Source: Nymphaea colorata (lineage: Eukaryota; Streptophyta; Magnoliopsida; Nymphaeales; Nymphaeaceae). Taken from it: 64,000 nt of DNA. The position numbers and the translations under genes were made by a program. How positions within the stretch are numbered: the first letter of the stretch is position 1; every line of letters begins with the position of its first letter. Of this stretch, positions 1-9,597 are shown piece by piece. Location: the NCBI RefSeq assembly GCF_008831285.2, contig NC_045150.1, forward strand, positions 684,001-748,000, read 5' to 3'. Under the pieces are notes generated by a model. The model was not told the origin of the DNA, ran no database searches, and saw only the letters and a program-made list of their open reading frames with translations.

Positions 1-229
1 TAGAAAGGAACACGTTCATGCATCGAATAGGACATTTATAACTCCAAGAACATGGATCAACAACATAACTTTTTTTTTTTTTGTCCAGGAACAGGAGTAA
101 CGACATAACATAATCCGTTAGTTATTTAAATTTCAAATTTGTTATTTCTTAAATTTCTTCTTCTTTCTTTCTTTCTCCTACTAGTAGAAACAAGAAGACT
201 GCCAGGGCCCTGCGGACCACCGGAACCCA

Positions 230-458
230 GGCACCAGGGCCGATTCAGGACGGCGGACATTTTGCCGTGATCAGATGAATCGCTGCGCCGTCGATAACGC
301 CGGACCGGTTCGGCATGTTCCCCCGTTTCAGGCCGATTCAGACCATTGGACCCGTTTCGGGTCCGTTGAAGAAATACATCTCATTTTTCAGAAAACAAAA
401 CTTCCACGGTACAAGGAGCGAAGGTGCGTCGGCCCTCTTCCGCGGATCTTTTTGGACG
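230..458 (+). other. candidate non-coding first exon of small gene 1
   Basis: This stretch is clearly richer in G and C than its surroundings and ends at a good donor, ACG|GTGAGC at 458/459. The next convincing acceptor with a coding exon behind it is at 2766/2767. I infer a 5' untranslated exon followed by an intron of about 2.3 kb. The exon start is unknown, and short reading frames here show no recognisable domain. Confidence 0.35.
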
Positions 459-2766
459 GTGAGCAAACTGATCCTTCTTCTTCACCCATTTCTCTATTTG
501 TTGTCTCCTTATAATTTCCAAAGTAGATTGCAGAAATTTTCCTTCTCATCGTCCTTGGCGCCTTCTCCTTCCTCGAGCTTGTAGGTTATCTTCTTTCTGG
601 TGCTTGCCAAATTTTTGTACTACGATAGTGCTGTGCTGGAATTAGACAAATTTGATGTGTGCTTGAGATTTAGCGGTGCTACCGGCGGTTTTGCGCACGG
701 TAACAAGGTCGAGCATGGCTGTTCTTTCCTTCTTGTAGCTTTCTGGTGATGCTAAGGCAGAGAGGGAGGCTGTTAGCCAACGATTTCTCCTTAGAGGCTC
801 CGTCGACTCTCCTTCCCCTTGTTTAAGAACCAACGCGTCGCTACCCCGAATACCAAGCCCACCATCAGCCGCCCACGTCTGAGGTCTCTCTCTCTTTCTC
901 TCTCTCTTTTTCTCAGTGCCTCTGTGTGTGTGTGTGTGTGTGTGTGTGACACCGAGGTATCTTCCATCTTCCAAAACCACCGCCCGAGGCTTTTTGGCTG
1001 CCAAGGGCAGTATAAAGTTATGGATTGCATGAGGAAATTAGGGTTAGGTTGGGCACTGTCTATGAAGAGGGTCCAACGCCTTAACGCACGATTTCATTTT
1101 ATCATTTGAATTTGGTTTTCAATTGCATATTATACATGTTTACGACTTTTTTCTCCTTTTAGTGGATAATTCACCAATTGATCGAAAACACTTCGTAAAT
1201 ACTTCAAAGCAAAAGAATAGGTTGTTCGTTCCATTAATTTGGTGGAACAGTTTTTGTTGACAATAGGGAATGAAGAGTGGGTTGTTCCACCATTCTCTTG
1301 TGTGGCATTTGATACGCCTGCCTGGGACTCAATAGTAACAATGGTATCCATTCTGCTTCTGATCAGCTGTCAAGCATCTTCTCAGGGCGTTAGAGTTGCT
1401 TGTTCAGTCCTATATACAATTGAAATGAGTTTAAACCTAGCGCATATATAGGATTCTCTGATGGGTACTTGTGTCATTTTACTAAAAAAAAACAATTCAA
1501 ACTGACAAATTTCAAATCCATGTTTTGCATGACTTAGTGTTCCATGCATTTCTCAACATTTGACTTTGTCAGGTCCAGCCAAGCACATGGTATAGGTCAT
1601 TTGCTCAGCTTTAGTAACATTTTCTTGGCAAGTATGTGTGAGCAATCAGACCCAAGTGAAGCAAAAGCTATTGCACTCGGGATGTGCATAGTAGTGAAGC
1701 AGTTCAACATAAATATAAGAACCATTGGCCACCTTCCCACGAGTAGTTAATGCATTGATTAAGGTTAATTCTTCTAGTGGCCATAACTGCACATGGTGGT
1801 CTGCGGTCTAGTGAAGGGAAAACTATAAGGCAATGATCAATGTGGGAAAAATCTGGATGCTGGTTTGTGGAGTGACTGGAGTCCCAATGAGTACTCCGCT
1901 TCTAACCCATTAAGACAAAGTTTCTGATACGTTGACAGCCAAGGACACAAAACTGCCCTCAAGGCCTCACATTGCACAGTTGGTATTGATGGTTGGGTTG
2001 GTTCTAAGGGCTAGATTGGTTCTGGAGGCTGGGTTGCTTTATTGATTGTTACTTGCTACAAGGACATTGGTTCAATAAAAGGGAACAAAATATATGGAGA
2101 CTAAACTTTGGGTTCACACAAGTTTGTCCGCATGCTGAACTTGTCCTGATCCATCTCTCAGCTGCGGGACAAGTTCAATGAACACTTGGTTTGTTGAAGG
2201 ATGTCAGTATGTATATCCATTTCTATTATTTTGAAAGATGTTAAAGTTTGCTTGCTTTTTGGTTGTCACTTCAAAAGTTAACTCTTCTTTAAGAAGTAGT
2301 GATTGGTTGGTTTTGTATGTGGTCCCTTCATATAAATATTTGGGCTAAATTTATAGACGGACTAATCAATACATGGCATCTTTTTGGCAACCACTTCTCT
2401 ACTGTTCAATTGGGTTGCAAGTTGATAGTGAAGTATTTGTCTTAGACTAATGAAGACATGGTATTTTTGACTACCAATTCTCTATTATTTTTCGGTTAAG
2501 ACTTAAGAACTGATGGAAGATGACTAAAATGGTGGGCGATTCCACAATGCTTCTCTATTTTTCCCCCATCGACCAAAAGTGTTATGAAGCACTACTGTAA
2601 ATAACTCACACATGAATGAACAAACTTCCATCTAATGTGTATAGGCATTAATGCATATGGCTGTTGAGTTTCCACATATACTGATTGATTTCTTTTCTCT
2701 CTCTTATTGTGTGTCATCGGTAGGAACTAGAGGTGCTAATGTATGTCTATTGTTTGATTTGCCCAG
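459..2766 (+). other. probable long 5' intron; no gene seen
   Basis: The region is AT-rich with scattered stops on both strands. It holds a TC tract followed by thirteen TG units (884-948) and a telo-box-like TTAGGGTTAGG near 1037-1047. It ends in a pyrimidine tract and the acceptor TTTGCCCAG at 2766. I recognise no coding domain. An additional untranslated exon inside it cannot be excluded. Confidence 0.4.
884..948. repeat. (TC)n-(TG)13 compound microsatellite
   Basis: An interrupted TC tract (884-915) is followed by a pure TG tract at 923-948. The reading frames crossing it on both strands (Ser/Leu/Cys/Val or Thr/His runs) are products of the repeat. Confidence 0.9.
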
Positions 2767-2768
2767 AT

Positions 2769-3177
2769 ATGACAACCAACTTCACAAGCAAGTTATGGAC
2801 TACGTATGCAAACTGGTTATATACACGATGGGAAAAGACGTATCTTTGGGATTTGGTAGAGCCTTACAGACGACCCAGATCCTTTAAACCACTTGTTTCC
2901 ATTTATATATCTGCATTCTACACTGGTGTTATTGGATCTGCTATTACTGAACAACTTTATAAGGTATATATCCTATCTTTTGTGGTGATGGGTACTGTGT
3001 CTAATAGTCATCAAGGGGCTGTAGTTACATATAGCCTAAGAACTCATTTTCCTTTAAATTGGACAGGAAAGATATTGGGAAGATCATCCTGGGGAAGCTG
3101 TTCCACTAATGCAACCGAAATTTTACTGGGGCCCTTGGAGGGTGCTAAGGCAAGATTTGTCGCGACCAAGCGAGTGA
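2769..3177 (+). CDS. small conserved plant protein, 101 aa, two coding exons
   Basis: The coding exons are 2769-2963 (65 codons, opening MTTNFTSKLW) and 3067-3177 (36 codons plus TGA). The acceptor TTTGCCCAG lies two bases before the ATG. The internal intron has donor AAG|GTATAT and acceptor GGACAG|GAA. The join is in phase 0 and keeps one frame from start to stop. Residues about 31-36 read EPYRRP. Residues about 40-63 form one hydrophobic helix (PLVSIYISAFYTGVIGSAIT) that could cross a membrane. The tail is rich in Trp, Pro and Arg and includes FYWGPWRVLR. Size, the single helix and the amphipathic charged N-terminus suggest a small organellar membrane protein, perhaps an accessory subunit of a mitochondrial complex; that is inference only. 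I recall similar plant proteins but cannot give a firm name. No broken codon or splice site is visible, so I read it as a working host gene. Confidence 0.72.
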
Positions 3178-4784
3178 ATTTCTTTAATGTGCAGATTTGG
3201 GGGTTGCGGATTCTGATGGTCTTGGATAATGTTTTGCAAAGGTGTTCAAGGAACTTGATTCTGTAGGGAATAGATCAAAGTCTACATGGCCATTCTAGTT
3301 TTTCAATATTAAATGGACTCCTGAAATCACAGGTTGGCAACTTATATCAATTTTCAAGGTCTATGTTGCAGGAGATGACTCATCGATGACTTCTTGGATG
3401 AAGTTGTAAATATAATAAGTATAATGTTTAAATTTGGCCCATCATCTTTATCCTTGAAAAGTTTTCATACTTAGGAATCATATCAAGTAGTTGTTTCATG
3501 TTTCCATATTTGCAATTTAAAATTTAACTGATGCTTAAACTTTTCCCTGATTCCAGTGCTATTCTTTTATTTGAAGATGTTACACAATTACAAATAAATG
3601 AGAAATTGTATTCAGATAAAAATTGGTATGGCCAAAACAACTGAAACTCTGAATAACATCCACACAGTTTGCATCCCTAAATTGTTATTAATTAACTGTA
3701 GCAGCTTGTGATTTAGTCTTATGACGAATTGGAATTTTTACACGTTCCAGTTTTTAAATAAAAATTACATTATGTATGTATATCGTACAACATGTGACAT
3801 TACAGGCAACAGTGATAGGTCATAGGAGTTAGTAGGGTGTAAATCAAATTACAAGTTGTAATATGGCACTGTTTAATTGTGTGCATCAATTCTATTTTAA
3901 ACGCTATTATAAAAAAGTTATCTCAGGGTCAGCTTTTGTTTTTTGTTTTTACTGCTCGAGTAAATAAAATATCTTGTATTCTTGTGAGAGATTCTACTTA
4001 TCGTGGCTTTAAAAATCTAATGAATAACAGTTTGAATAGTCGGTGCAACCTATCATCTTCTGCATGTTTTCTCTCATTATCTGGAAATTGATCAATGAAA
4101 ACCACAATTTCACATTTTGTTGTTCCGTTGTTATTGCTGGCTATCTGTGGCTTAAAACTTTCATGGTTCTCTTTTTTTAAGTAATTAGTTTGTTTTAGCT
4201 TTCTTTTAGAGATTGTTGGCCATTTAGCAGAAATAGATTGTCATTAGCCGAGTTCTTGCCCAATTGAGTTTCTTGTTTTTTGGGCTGGTGTGATTCTCCT
4301 AACTCAGGAGTTTGAGAGCTAGTCCCATAGATTCCACTGTTTGAAATAGCTTGTGTGCTGTAATTTGTTCTTGATGCTGGTTTTATGTACCAGTGTTTCT
4401 TATTTGTGTTAGAAGTTAGAACCTATGTAAATGCATATGTTGTTATCTGTATATATATAATATATATCATTATCACTGTATTTTTAACGTACTTTCTGGT
4501 TATTTTTTTCCTGTTTCGTTATTTTTGGTCAGGATTGACCTTTGATCTGAGGTTAGCCCCAACAGCTCCAATTAAAGCTTTGGAGCTCTAGCTCAGGTGT
4601 CCCTTTTCGTATATATAGAGGCAGTAGCCCCTCCGTATTACTTTACCTGGTAATTGCCTTTTCCTTCTTGCTTCTTCAGTGTATAGGTATCCTCTTCACA
4701 ACATCCATATCTTCTGTCTTTGGCATACACAAACGGAGACTTGATTGACTGCATATATAATATCAGGACAAGTGAAAGTGAGGT
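3178..4784. other. 3' flank of small gene 1; no gene seen
   Basis: This probably begins with the 3' UTR of the 101-aa gene; several AATAAA-like signals occur, for example near 3591. The rest is AT-rich with only short frames of no recognisable content. It ends at the hAT target duplication. Confidence 0.4.
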
Positions 4785-5201
4785 ATTGTAGCCAATGTTG
4801 TAAAACGCGTATCGTAAGCTATATCGGTCGGGCTTTAAGATATACCGTATTGTAAAATATTGTAACGTATCGTAACTGTATCGTAATTTAAAAAAAAAAA
4901 ATAAATCAGAAAAAATTATAAAAAATCGGAAAATTCATAAAAAAAATAAAAAAATTAAAAATAATAAATTCTTCATAGAAAACATGTTTGAGATAATGAT
5001 AGACTTATTATTGCTATAAACTTACGCGTTCATCATTCATAGACATCAAAATTCGTAACAATATCATTCAACAAAGCATAAGCCATAAAGTGATAAAACA
5101 TTCAAGTGTTCAACAATCATAGATTCATAACTTTTAAGTCGTTCGATACTTATAAAATGAAAGCACTCTTGACTTGACTCTCATTCATGATTTATGATTC
5201 A

Positions 5202-5405
5202 TCATTCATCATCTTCTTCATCTTCATCGTCAAGAATTGGAAGATCCTCACCAACATATTCAGCACCAGCAGTAGCAGACTGTCCTTCATCAACAAAGCC
5301 TTCTGTTGCTTCAGCTTCAAGGTTGAAGCATTCAAGACCTTCATCATCAAATATTGTAGCTGGTTCTTCCTTAATCCATAGCTCTAGATCGTCAAAATTT
5401 TCCAA
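5202..5405 (-). pseudogene. acidic 67-aa tail, probably the hAT transposase C-terminus
   Basis: The frame opens MENFDDLELWIKEEP and ends in a run of Asp and Glu (LDDEDEEDDE). Acidic C-terminal tails are common in plant hAT transposases. It lies downstream of the BED remnant on the same strand but in a different frame, so no continuous protein is encoded. Assignment rests on position inside the element and on composition, not on a conserved motif. Confidence 0.35.
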
Positions 5406-5425
5406 GCTGATAGGATCGAACTAAT

Positions 5426-5518
5426 CTATCCTGAAAATGTATTCCCACAAAAGCTACATTTGAGTTTCAAGCGGTTATTCTCCTTTACCCTTTTGCACCA
5501 TTTCCATGTAGGATCCAT
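5426..5518 (-). pseudogene. BED-type zinc finger remnant of a hAT transposase
   Basis: Reading from the ATG at 5518, thirty codons encode a fragment opening MDPTWKWCKRV and containing CSFCGNTFSG. The Asp-Pro-x-Trp-Lys-x-Cys start and the Cys-x2-Cys pair match the first half of the BED finger that opens many plant hAT transposases. The frame then stops at TAG (5426-5428), before the His pair that completes the finger. Downstream sequence on this strand continues in another frame as an acidic tail. This fits a large internal deletion joining the two ends of a transposase gene. Confidence 0.6.
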
Positions 5519-5872
5519 ATCTTCAAAAAAAGAAAAAACGAAATCCTATGGTAAACTTAATGAAAAACATTCAAAATCTTTCAATCTATGATTGTATGGT
5601 AAAAGATTATGAATATATGGTAAAAACATGAGATTTCATACCTTACGAAGAAGAAATGAAGAGAACCCCTTTCCTCCCAATGAAAATCAACCACCCACGC
5701 ACAAATCGACCCCTTAATCTTCGATTTCACGGTGAAAATCAACTTTTTGATGGTGAAAATGGATCATCGCCCTCCTTGACGGCAGTAATCCGAGCGTGAG
5801 AAATGAAGAACGGAGGGTATTTTTCAAAAAGAAGTCGAATAAGTAGGTCTCAGGCGGGTTTCTGCGAAATCA

Positions 5873-6051
5873 GCCCGTATCGTACAATACAAGGTGTATC
5901 GCCCCGTATCGTACGATACGGGCCCTGTACGTGCGATATAGGAATGATACACCCCTATTTACGATACGGGGGTGTATCGTACCGTATTTTGAAAACGGTA
6001 CGGTACATATTGTACGATACGGGCTCGTATCGTACGATACGTACAACACTG
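5873..6051. repeat. palindromic subterminal repeats of the hAT element
   Basis: The right 180 bp is built from variants of CGTATCGTACGATACG and its halves, mostly self-complementary, for example near 5894-5925 and 6011-6042. A shorter set lies at the left end (about 4808-4885). Subterminal motif clusters are where hAT transposases bind, so this is a plausible binding array. The short frames crossing it are artefacts of the repeat. Confidence 0.7.
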
Positions 6052-6059
6052 ATTGTAGC

Positions 6060-7038
6060 ATCCGTACAATACTGCGATGCTGTGTGGGTATCCATCTTAC
6101 TGCTATCAGAGCAAATCTGATCCTTGGATTGAATGTTCATCCATTAGGTGCGTTTCTGGAGGTCTGATCACTCTACTAATGTTGTTCGTCTGATTTTTTT
6201 CTTCTTTTTTGTGTCCAACATTGTTCTTGCGTTTCTTCTCTCCTTTTCTCTGATTTCTGCCTTGACTATCACTTGTTGCTTCTTGTCCCGAATCTGTTTC
6301 CCGTAATTTCTTTATGTTTTTCAGTTTCTGTTTGCCCTAAATGAAGTTTTCTCAGTTCCCCTATTTCTACCTGTTTTAATCAGTCTGCCCCAATTTCATT
6401 GATTGTCTCCAACTGATTATGTCGAATAATAGAATCAAACCGACTTAAATCAGGGAATCAGGTTTTTTTTTTTATTTCAATTTCTGGTCTGTCACGTCAC
6501 CTTAGTCTGTTTGATCTTTTACTGAGCTCTTTTCTGGCGTCTTTCAGTTTTCTTTCTTCCTTCCTGCCATGGGTTATTTATTGGCCTTTTTTTTTTCTTT
6601 TTAGCAGACACCAGGATACGCTGCCGTGTTCATCATTGTTTGCGTCCCTTGAAAAAGGAAACAAGAAAGGAAAAAGTGCCATAAAATACAAGGGATTCAG
6701 ATAAAAAAGTGGAAAACTATATCTACCTTTTGGCGCACCTGCACACACACGTTTGCACGTGCACACACACACACACATACACACACATACATATATTCTT
6801 CAATTTAAGCAGATGACAAAGTAACCCGTCCACCGCTATGAGCTGTTCGATCGTGCTAGATTGAGTGGCTCATATTAGAAACGGTGTCGAACGGGCAGGA
6901 AATGCGCACAACATTTTTTGACGTCATTTTCTGCAGTCCACTCTCTTTCCTCTCTGCTCCACCCACTCCACCTTTTCCCCCTTCCCTTATCCATTGCATA
7001 CTGCTCTTACCCATCACCTGTGTATCCCTGCTGACGCC
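6060..7038. other. non-coding, no gene seen
   Basis: This is pyrimidine-rich DNA with a CA/CACG-rich tract (about 6740-6795). Neither strand shows a recognisable domain or a convincing exon. Confidence 0.4.
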
Positions 7039-7543
7039 GATGCCTATCTCCACCTGACCTGTCCCCATGCGGATGAGGCTGCTTTCTCTATCAGAAATAG
7101 CCGACCCCTTTCGGAGAGAACCATTTCCTGAAAGCGCACTTCTCTTCTTACAAATCCTCTTCCACTCTTTAATGCCCTGTTTGGATGGAGGGAAAGGGAG
7201 GGATTGAACAATCAATCCTTTGTTTCGTTGATTAATTAGAAAGGAGGGAAAGGAAAGAAAATTTAAAAGTTTGTTTGGTTTCCTATCTCCACCTGATGCC
7301 GATGCCCATCTCCACCTGACCTGTCCCCATGCGGAGGAGGCTGCTTTCTCTATCAGAAATAGCCGACCCCTTTTTGAGAGACAACTATTTCCTGAAAGCG
7401 CAGTTCTCTTCTTACAGATCCTCTTCCACTCTTTAACGCCTTGTTTGGATGGAGGGAAAGGGAGGGATTGAACAATCAATTCTTTGTTTGGTTGATTAAT
7501 TAGAAAGGAGGGAAAGAAAAGAAAATTAAAAAGTTTCTTTGGT
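7039..7543. repeat. tandem duplication, period 262 bp
   Basis: The segment 7039-7280 recurs at 7301-7543 with scattered substitutions. Each copy runs from a GATGCC/CATCTCCACC start through CTGTTTGGATGGAGGG to GTTTGGTT. The second half of each copy carries the TGTTTGGATGG-type end and GGGAAAGG runs typical of PIF/Harbinger-derived MITEs. The second copy continues (7544-7650) into more GGGAAAGGAAAG and a GGAGGGATT block. A 273-codon minus-strand frame across the region is simply the duplication read through and shows no domain. Confidence 0.7.
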
Positions 7544-7690
7544 TGCAAAGGGAGGGAAAGGAAAGAGAGGGAAAGGAAAGAGAAATGTAATGTAAATCCA
7601 ATCCCTCTAAAATTGGAGGGATTGGGAAGGAAAGGAAACGTCTGCCTCTTTCTACCATCTATACCCCTTCCAACCACCTGACTCTGTCTC

Positions 7691-8085
7691 TATCAAAGAG
7701 CACGAATTGACGCATCCTCCCCTTGCGCGAGAAACAGGGCAACACCGATTTCTGCCCATCATTCCGTTGCCCGGCGTTGCCTCCACAAGCGACCTCTCAT
7801 CGCGAGATTGGACAGGAAGGACCTCCATTCTGTCGTGGATCCAACAGTCCCGAGCTCGACTGGATTTGTGACCGGAGCCGGCCAGAATCGCTAGAGTTCC
7901 GGCCGCCTCTCCTGCTGCGGCACCCTATTCCAATGCCATCTGAGGAGTGCCGCTCAGAATTCCTCCGCAAACCTGCTGCCATATCATCGTTTGTGAAGGG
8001 TCGGAGAGAAAGGAGTTCGGTCGCTCAGGTTTCCTCCTGCAATTCCTTGACTGGTCCGCTCGTTCCCGAGACAAGGTGCGTTTTT
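7691..8085 (+). other. GC-rich block, possible non-coding exon
   Basis: The GC content rises sharply from about 7720 and falls after a plausible donor, ACAAG|GTGCGT, near 8075. That is the profile of a promoter-proximal exon on the plus strand. The 155-codon frame through it has no domain I recognise, and I find no matching downstream coding exon. It could also be promoter DNA left from a lost gene. Confidence 0.25.
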
Positions 8086-8643
8086 TGTTGCTGTGTTCTT
8101 CTGTTTTCTATGTATAAGTTATTTTTTGGTTGCTGCCCACTTCGTCGCGTGAACTCTTTTCTTCCTTTTTGCCTTGCTAGTTACTCATAGGTTGATTAGT
8201 AGTTTCGGTTGCTGCCCACTTCTTTTTTCCCTCTTCGTTTTAGCAGTAGCGCTGCTGTGCCAAGGAAAGCTTCCTTCAGTTTATGCTGATTCAAAAAAAC
8301 AGAGCTGCTGGACATTAATAAATAATTCAGAATGTGGTCACGAGATTCTTCCAAGTTCTAACACAGGTTTAGTTTATCAGAAGATGTCTTTGTCAATTCA
8401 ATTAGTAACTTCATTTAATTGAGATTCAAATGTTTGCAAGACCAACTCAGATTCATGATGTCGTGCGATTCCAAGGTCTCTCTAGTTTTGGAACAGTGGT
8501 GATCAAGCAGTGGTCTTTGATTGTTCTTATTCTGCTATTTGTCCATGTTTTTATGCTGAATTAATCATGGTAGGCATGATGAAATCAGAGTTACAGAAGA
8601 AGAAATTGATTTATAGAAGAAGAAATTGTGGTCAAATAGGAAC
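8086..8643. other. non-coding, no gene seen
   Basis: AT-rich spacer with short frames only. The minus strand would be intron downstream of the amine-oxidase exon, but no following exon was found. Confidence 0.35.
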
Positions 8644-8866
8644 CTGGTTGTTGGTGAAAGCTCCTCTTTGCTGTGGAGGATCACTTCCATCCAACAGACT
8701 TGCTGCTGTAGCAGCAGGGACGACCTTGTATCCAACTGCGTTGCTCACTTTTGTCTTCTTTGAAGTGTTCACCACATGAAACTCATAGGGATGTTACAGG
8801 GGGAGCTTGACCTGCGCATCCCTTTCGGCCCGCGCCACCTCCCGGACCGCCTTCAAGAAACTTATC
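8644..8866 (-). pseudogene. copper amine oxidase exon fragment
   Basis: The minus strand encodes part of a plant copper-containing primary amine oxidase, which oxidises primary amines to aldehydes using copper and topaquinone. It reads LKAVREVARAERDAQVKLPL, then a stop, then HPYEFHVVNTSKKTKV, GYKVVPAATAASLLDG, DPPQQRGAFTNNQ. This is the stretch after the catalytic domain core that precedes the WVTPYN region in the family. The stop TAA lies where relatives carry a Tyr codon. The fragment ends at CAG|GTTCCT (8644/8643), a good donor, so exon structure is preserved and it is not a processed copy. No neighbouring amine-oxidase exon is visible on either side. The exon has the high GC of a host gene inside an AT-rich spacer. 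I read it as a dead or transposon-captured fragment. Confidence 0.65.
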
Positions 8867-9515
8867 GGCAGCAGACGATTTTCTTTTTTGAGAATTTTTG
8901 GCTAAAAGCATTATTATGTAACTCCTGTTGCAGTAAATACCAAATTATTATTTTACCATTGCCTTCGTTCTTGATTGCCTTCGTTCTTGTCCTCCTCTCC
9001 ACTTCACCGCTTTCTCTTCAATTCTCCGCTTCTGTGTCCTTGTTTTTCTTCCTTCCTGCTCGATCGTGCTGCTGCCGTCGTCGACGCTGGTGGTGTTTTT
9101 GAGACTCAAGGTTATGTTGCTTGTTTGTTTTTCTCCTTTCTGATTATGCCTCTTGGTGGATATTGTCATTTTTCTGATTCTGTCTGTCGTTGGACATTAT
9201 TGGTGGATAGGTTTCTGTTTGCGATGCTGAACATACACACCACTGCGTGGAAGTGGGATCATTCTCCTTGCTTCTGGTTGTTGAATTTAATGTGTTTTTG
9301 AAGTCATGCATTCTCTGTTATTCATTTTGAGCACCATTTATTTGGTCTTCCTGTTTTGTTGTTTGGAAGGGGGCTTCAGTGTGCTCTCTGACGATCTTTG
9401 AAAGTTCGTTTACTTCCCTCTGTTTGTTCTCCTCGTTGGTGCTTCTTGCTGTACATTTATTGTTCCTCTAGGCCTATGAAAGTTAGTACACAGGTGAAGT
9501 AGAGGCGGTGGAAGA

Positions 9516-9556
<41 letters not shown>

Positions 9557-9597
9557 AAACTGAACCATGACTTTAGTAATTTCGTTGAAAGATGGAC
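8867..9597. other. spacer with AT microsatellite; no gene seen
   Basis: The spacer is pyrimidine-rich. A GC-richer patch near 9060-9108 ends in a donor-like CAAG|GTTATG. A pure AT microsatellite lies at 9518-9551. No recognisable protein is encoded. Confidence 0.4.
9518..9551. repeat. (AT)17 microsatellite
   Basis: Uninterrupted AT dinucleotides. Confidence 0.9.

Larger units (their letters stand above)
4785..6059. mobile_element. non-autonomous hAT element with 8-bp target duplication
   Basis: The element spans 4793-6051 (1259 bp) between perfect 8-bp direct repeats ATTGTAGC at 4785-4792 and 6052-6059, the duplication length made by hAT transposases. The ends are inverted: the left begins CAATGTTGTA and the complement of the right begins CAGTGTTGTA. 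Both continue into CGTATCGTA, the left after a five-base insertion. Inside, the minus strand keeps a BED zinc-finger piece and an acidic tail, but no hAT dimerisation domain or catalytic core. It is therefore an internal-deletion derivative that would need a transposase supplied in trans. Confidence 0.85.

Noticed and set aside
5803-6167. Overlapping frames rich in Arg, Tyr and Ile on both strands
   Set aside because: They are translations of the palindromic CGTATCGTACGATAC repeat.
6856-7677. 273-codon minus-strand frame
   Set aside because: It reads straight through a tandem duplication of non-coding DNA; the protein repeats itself accordingly and has no domain.
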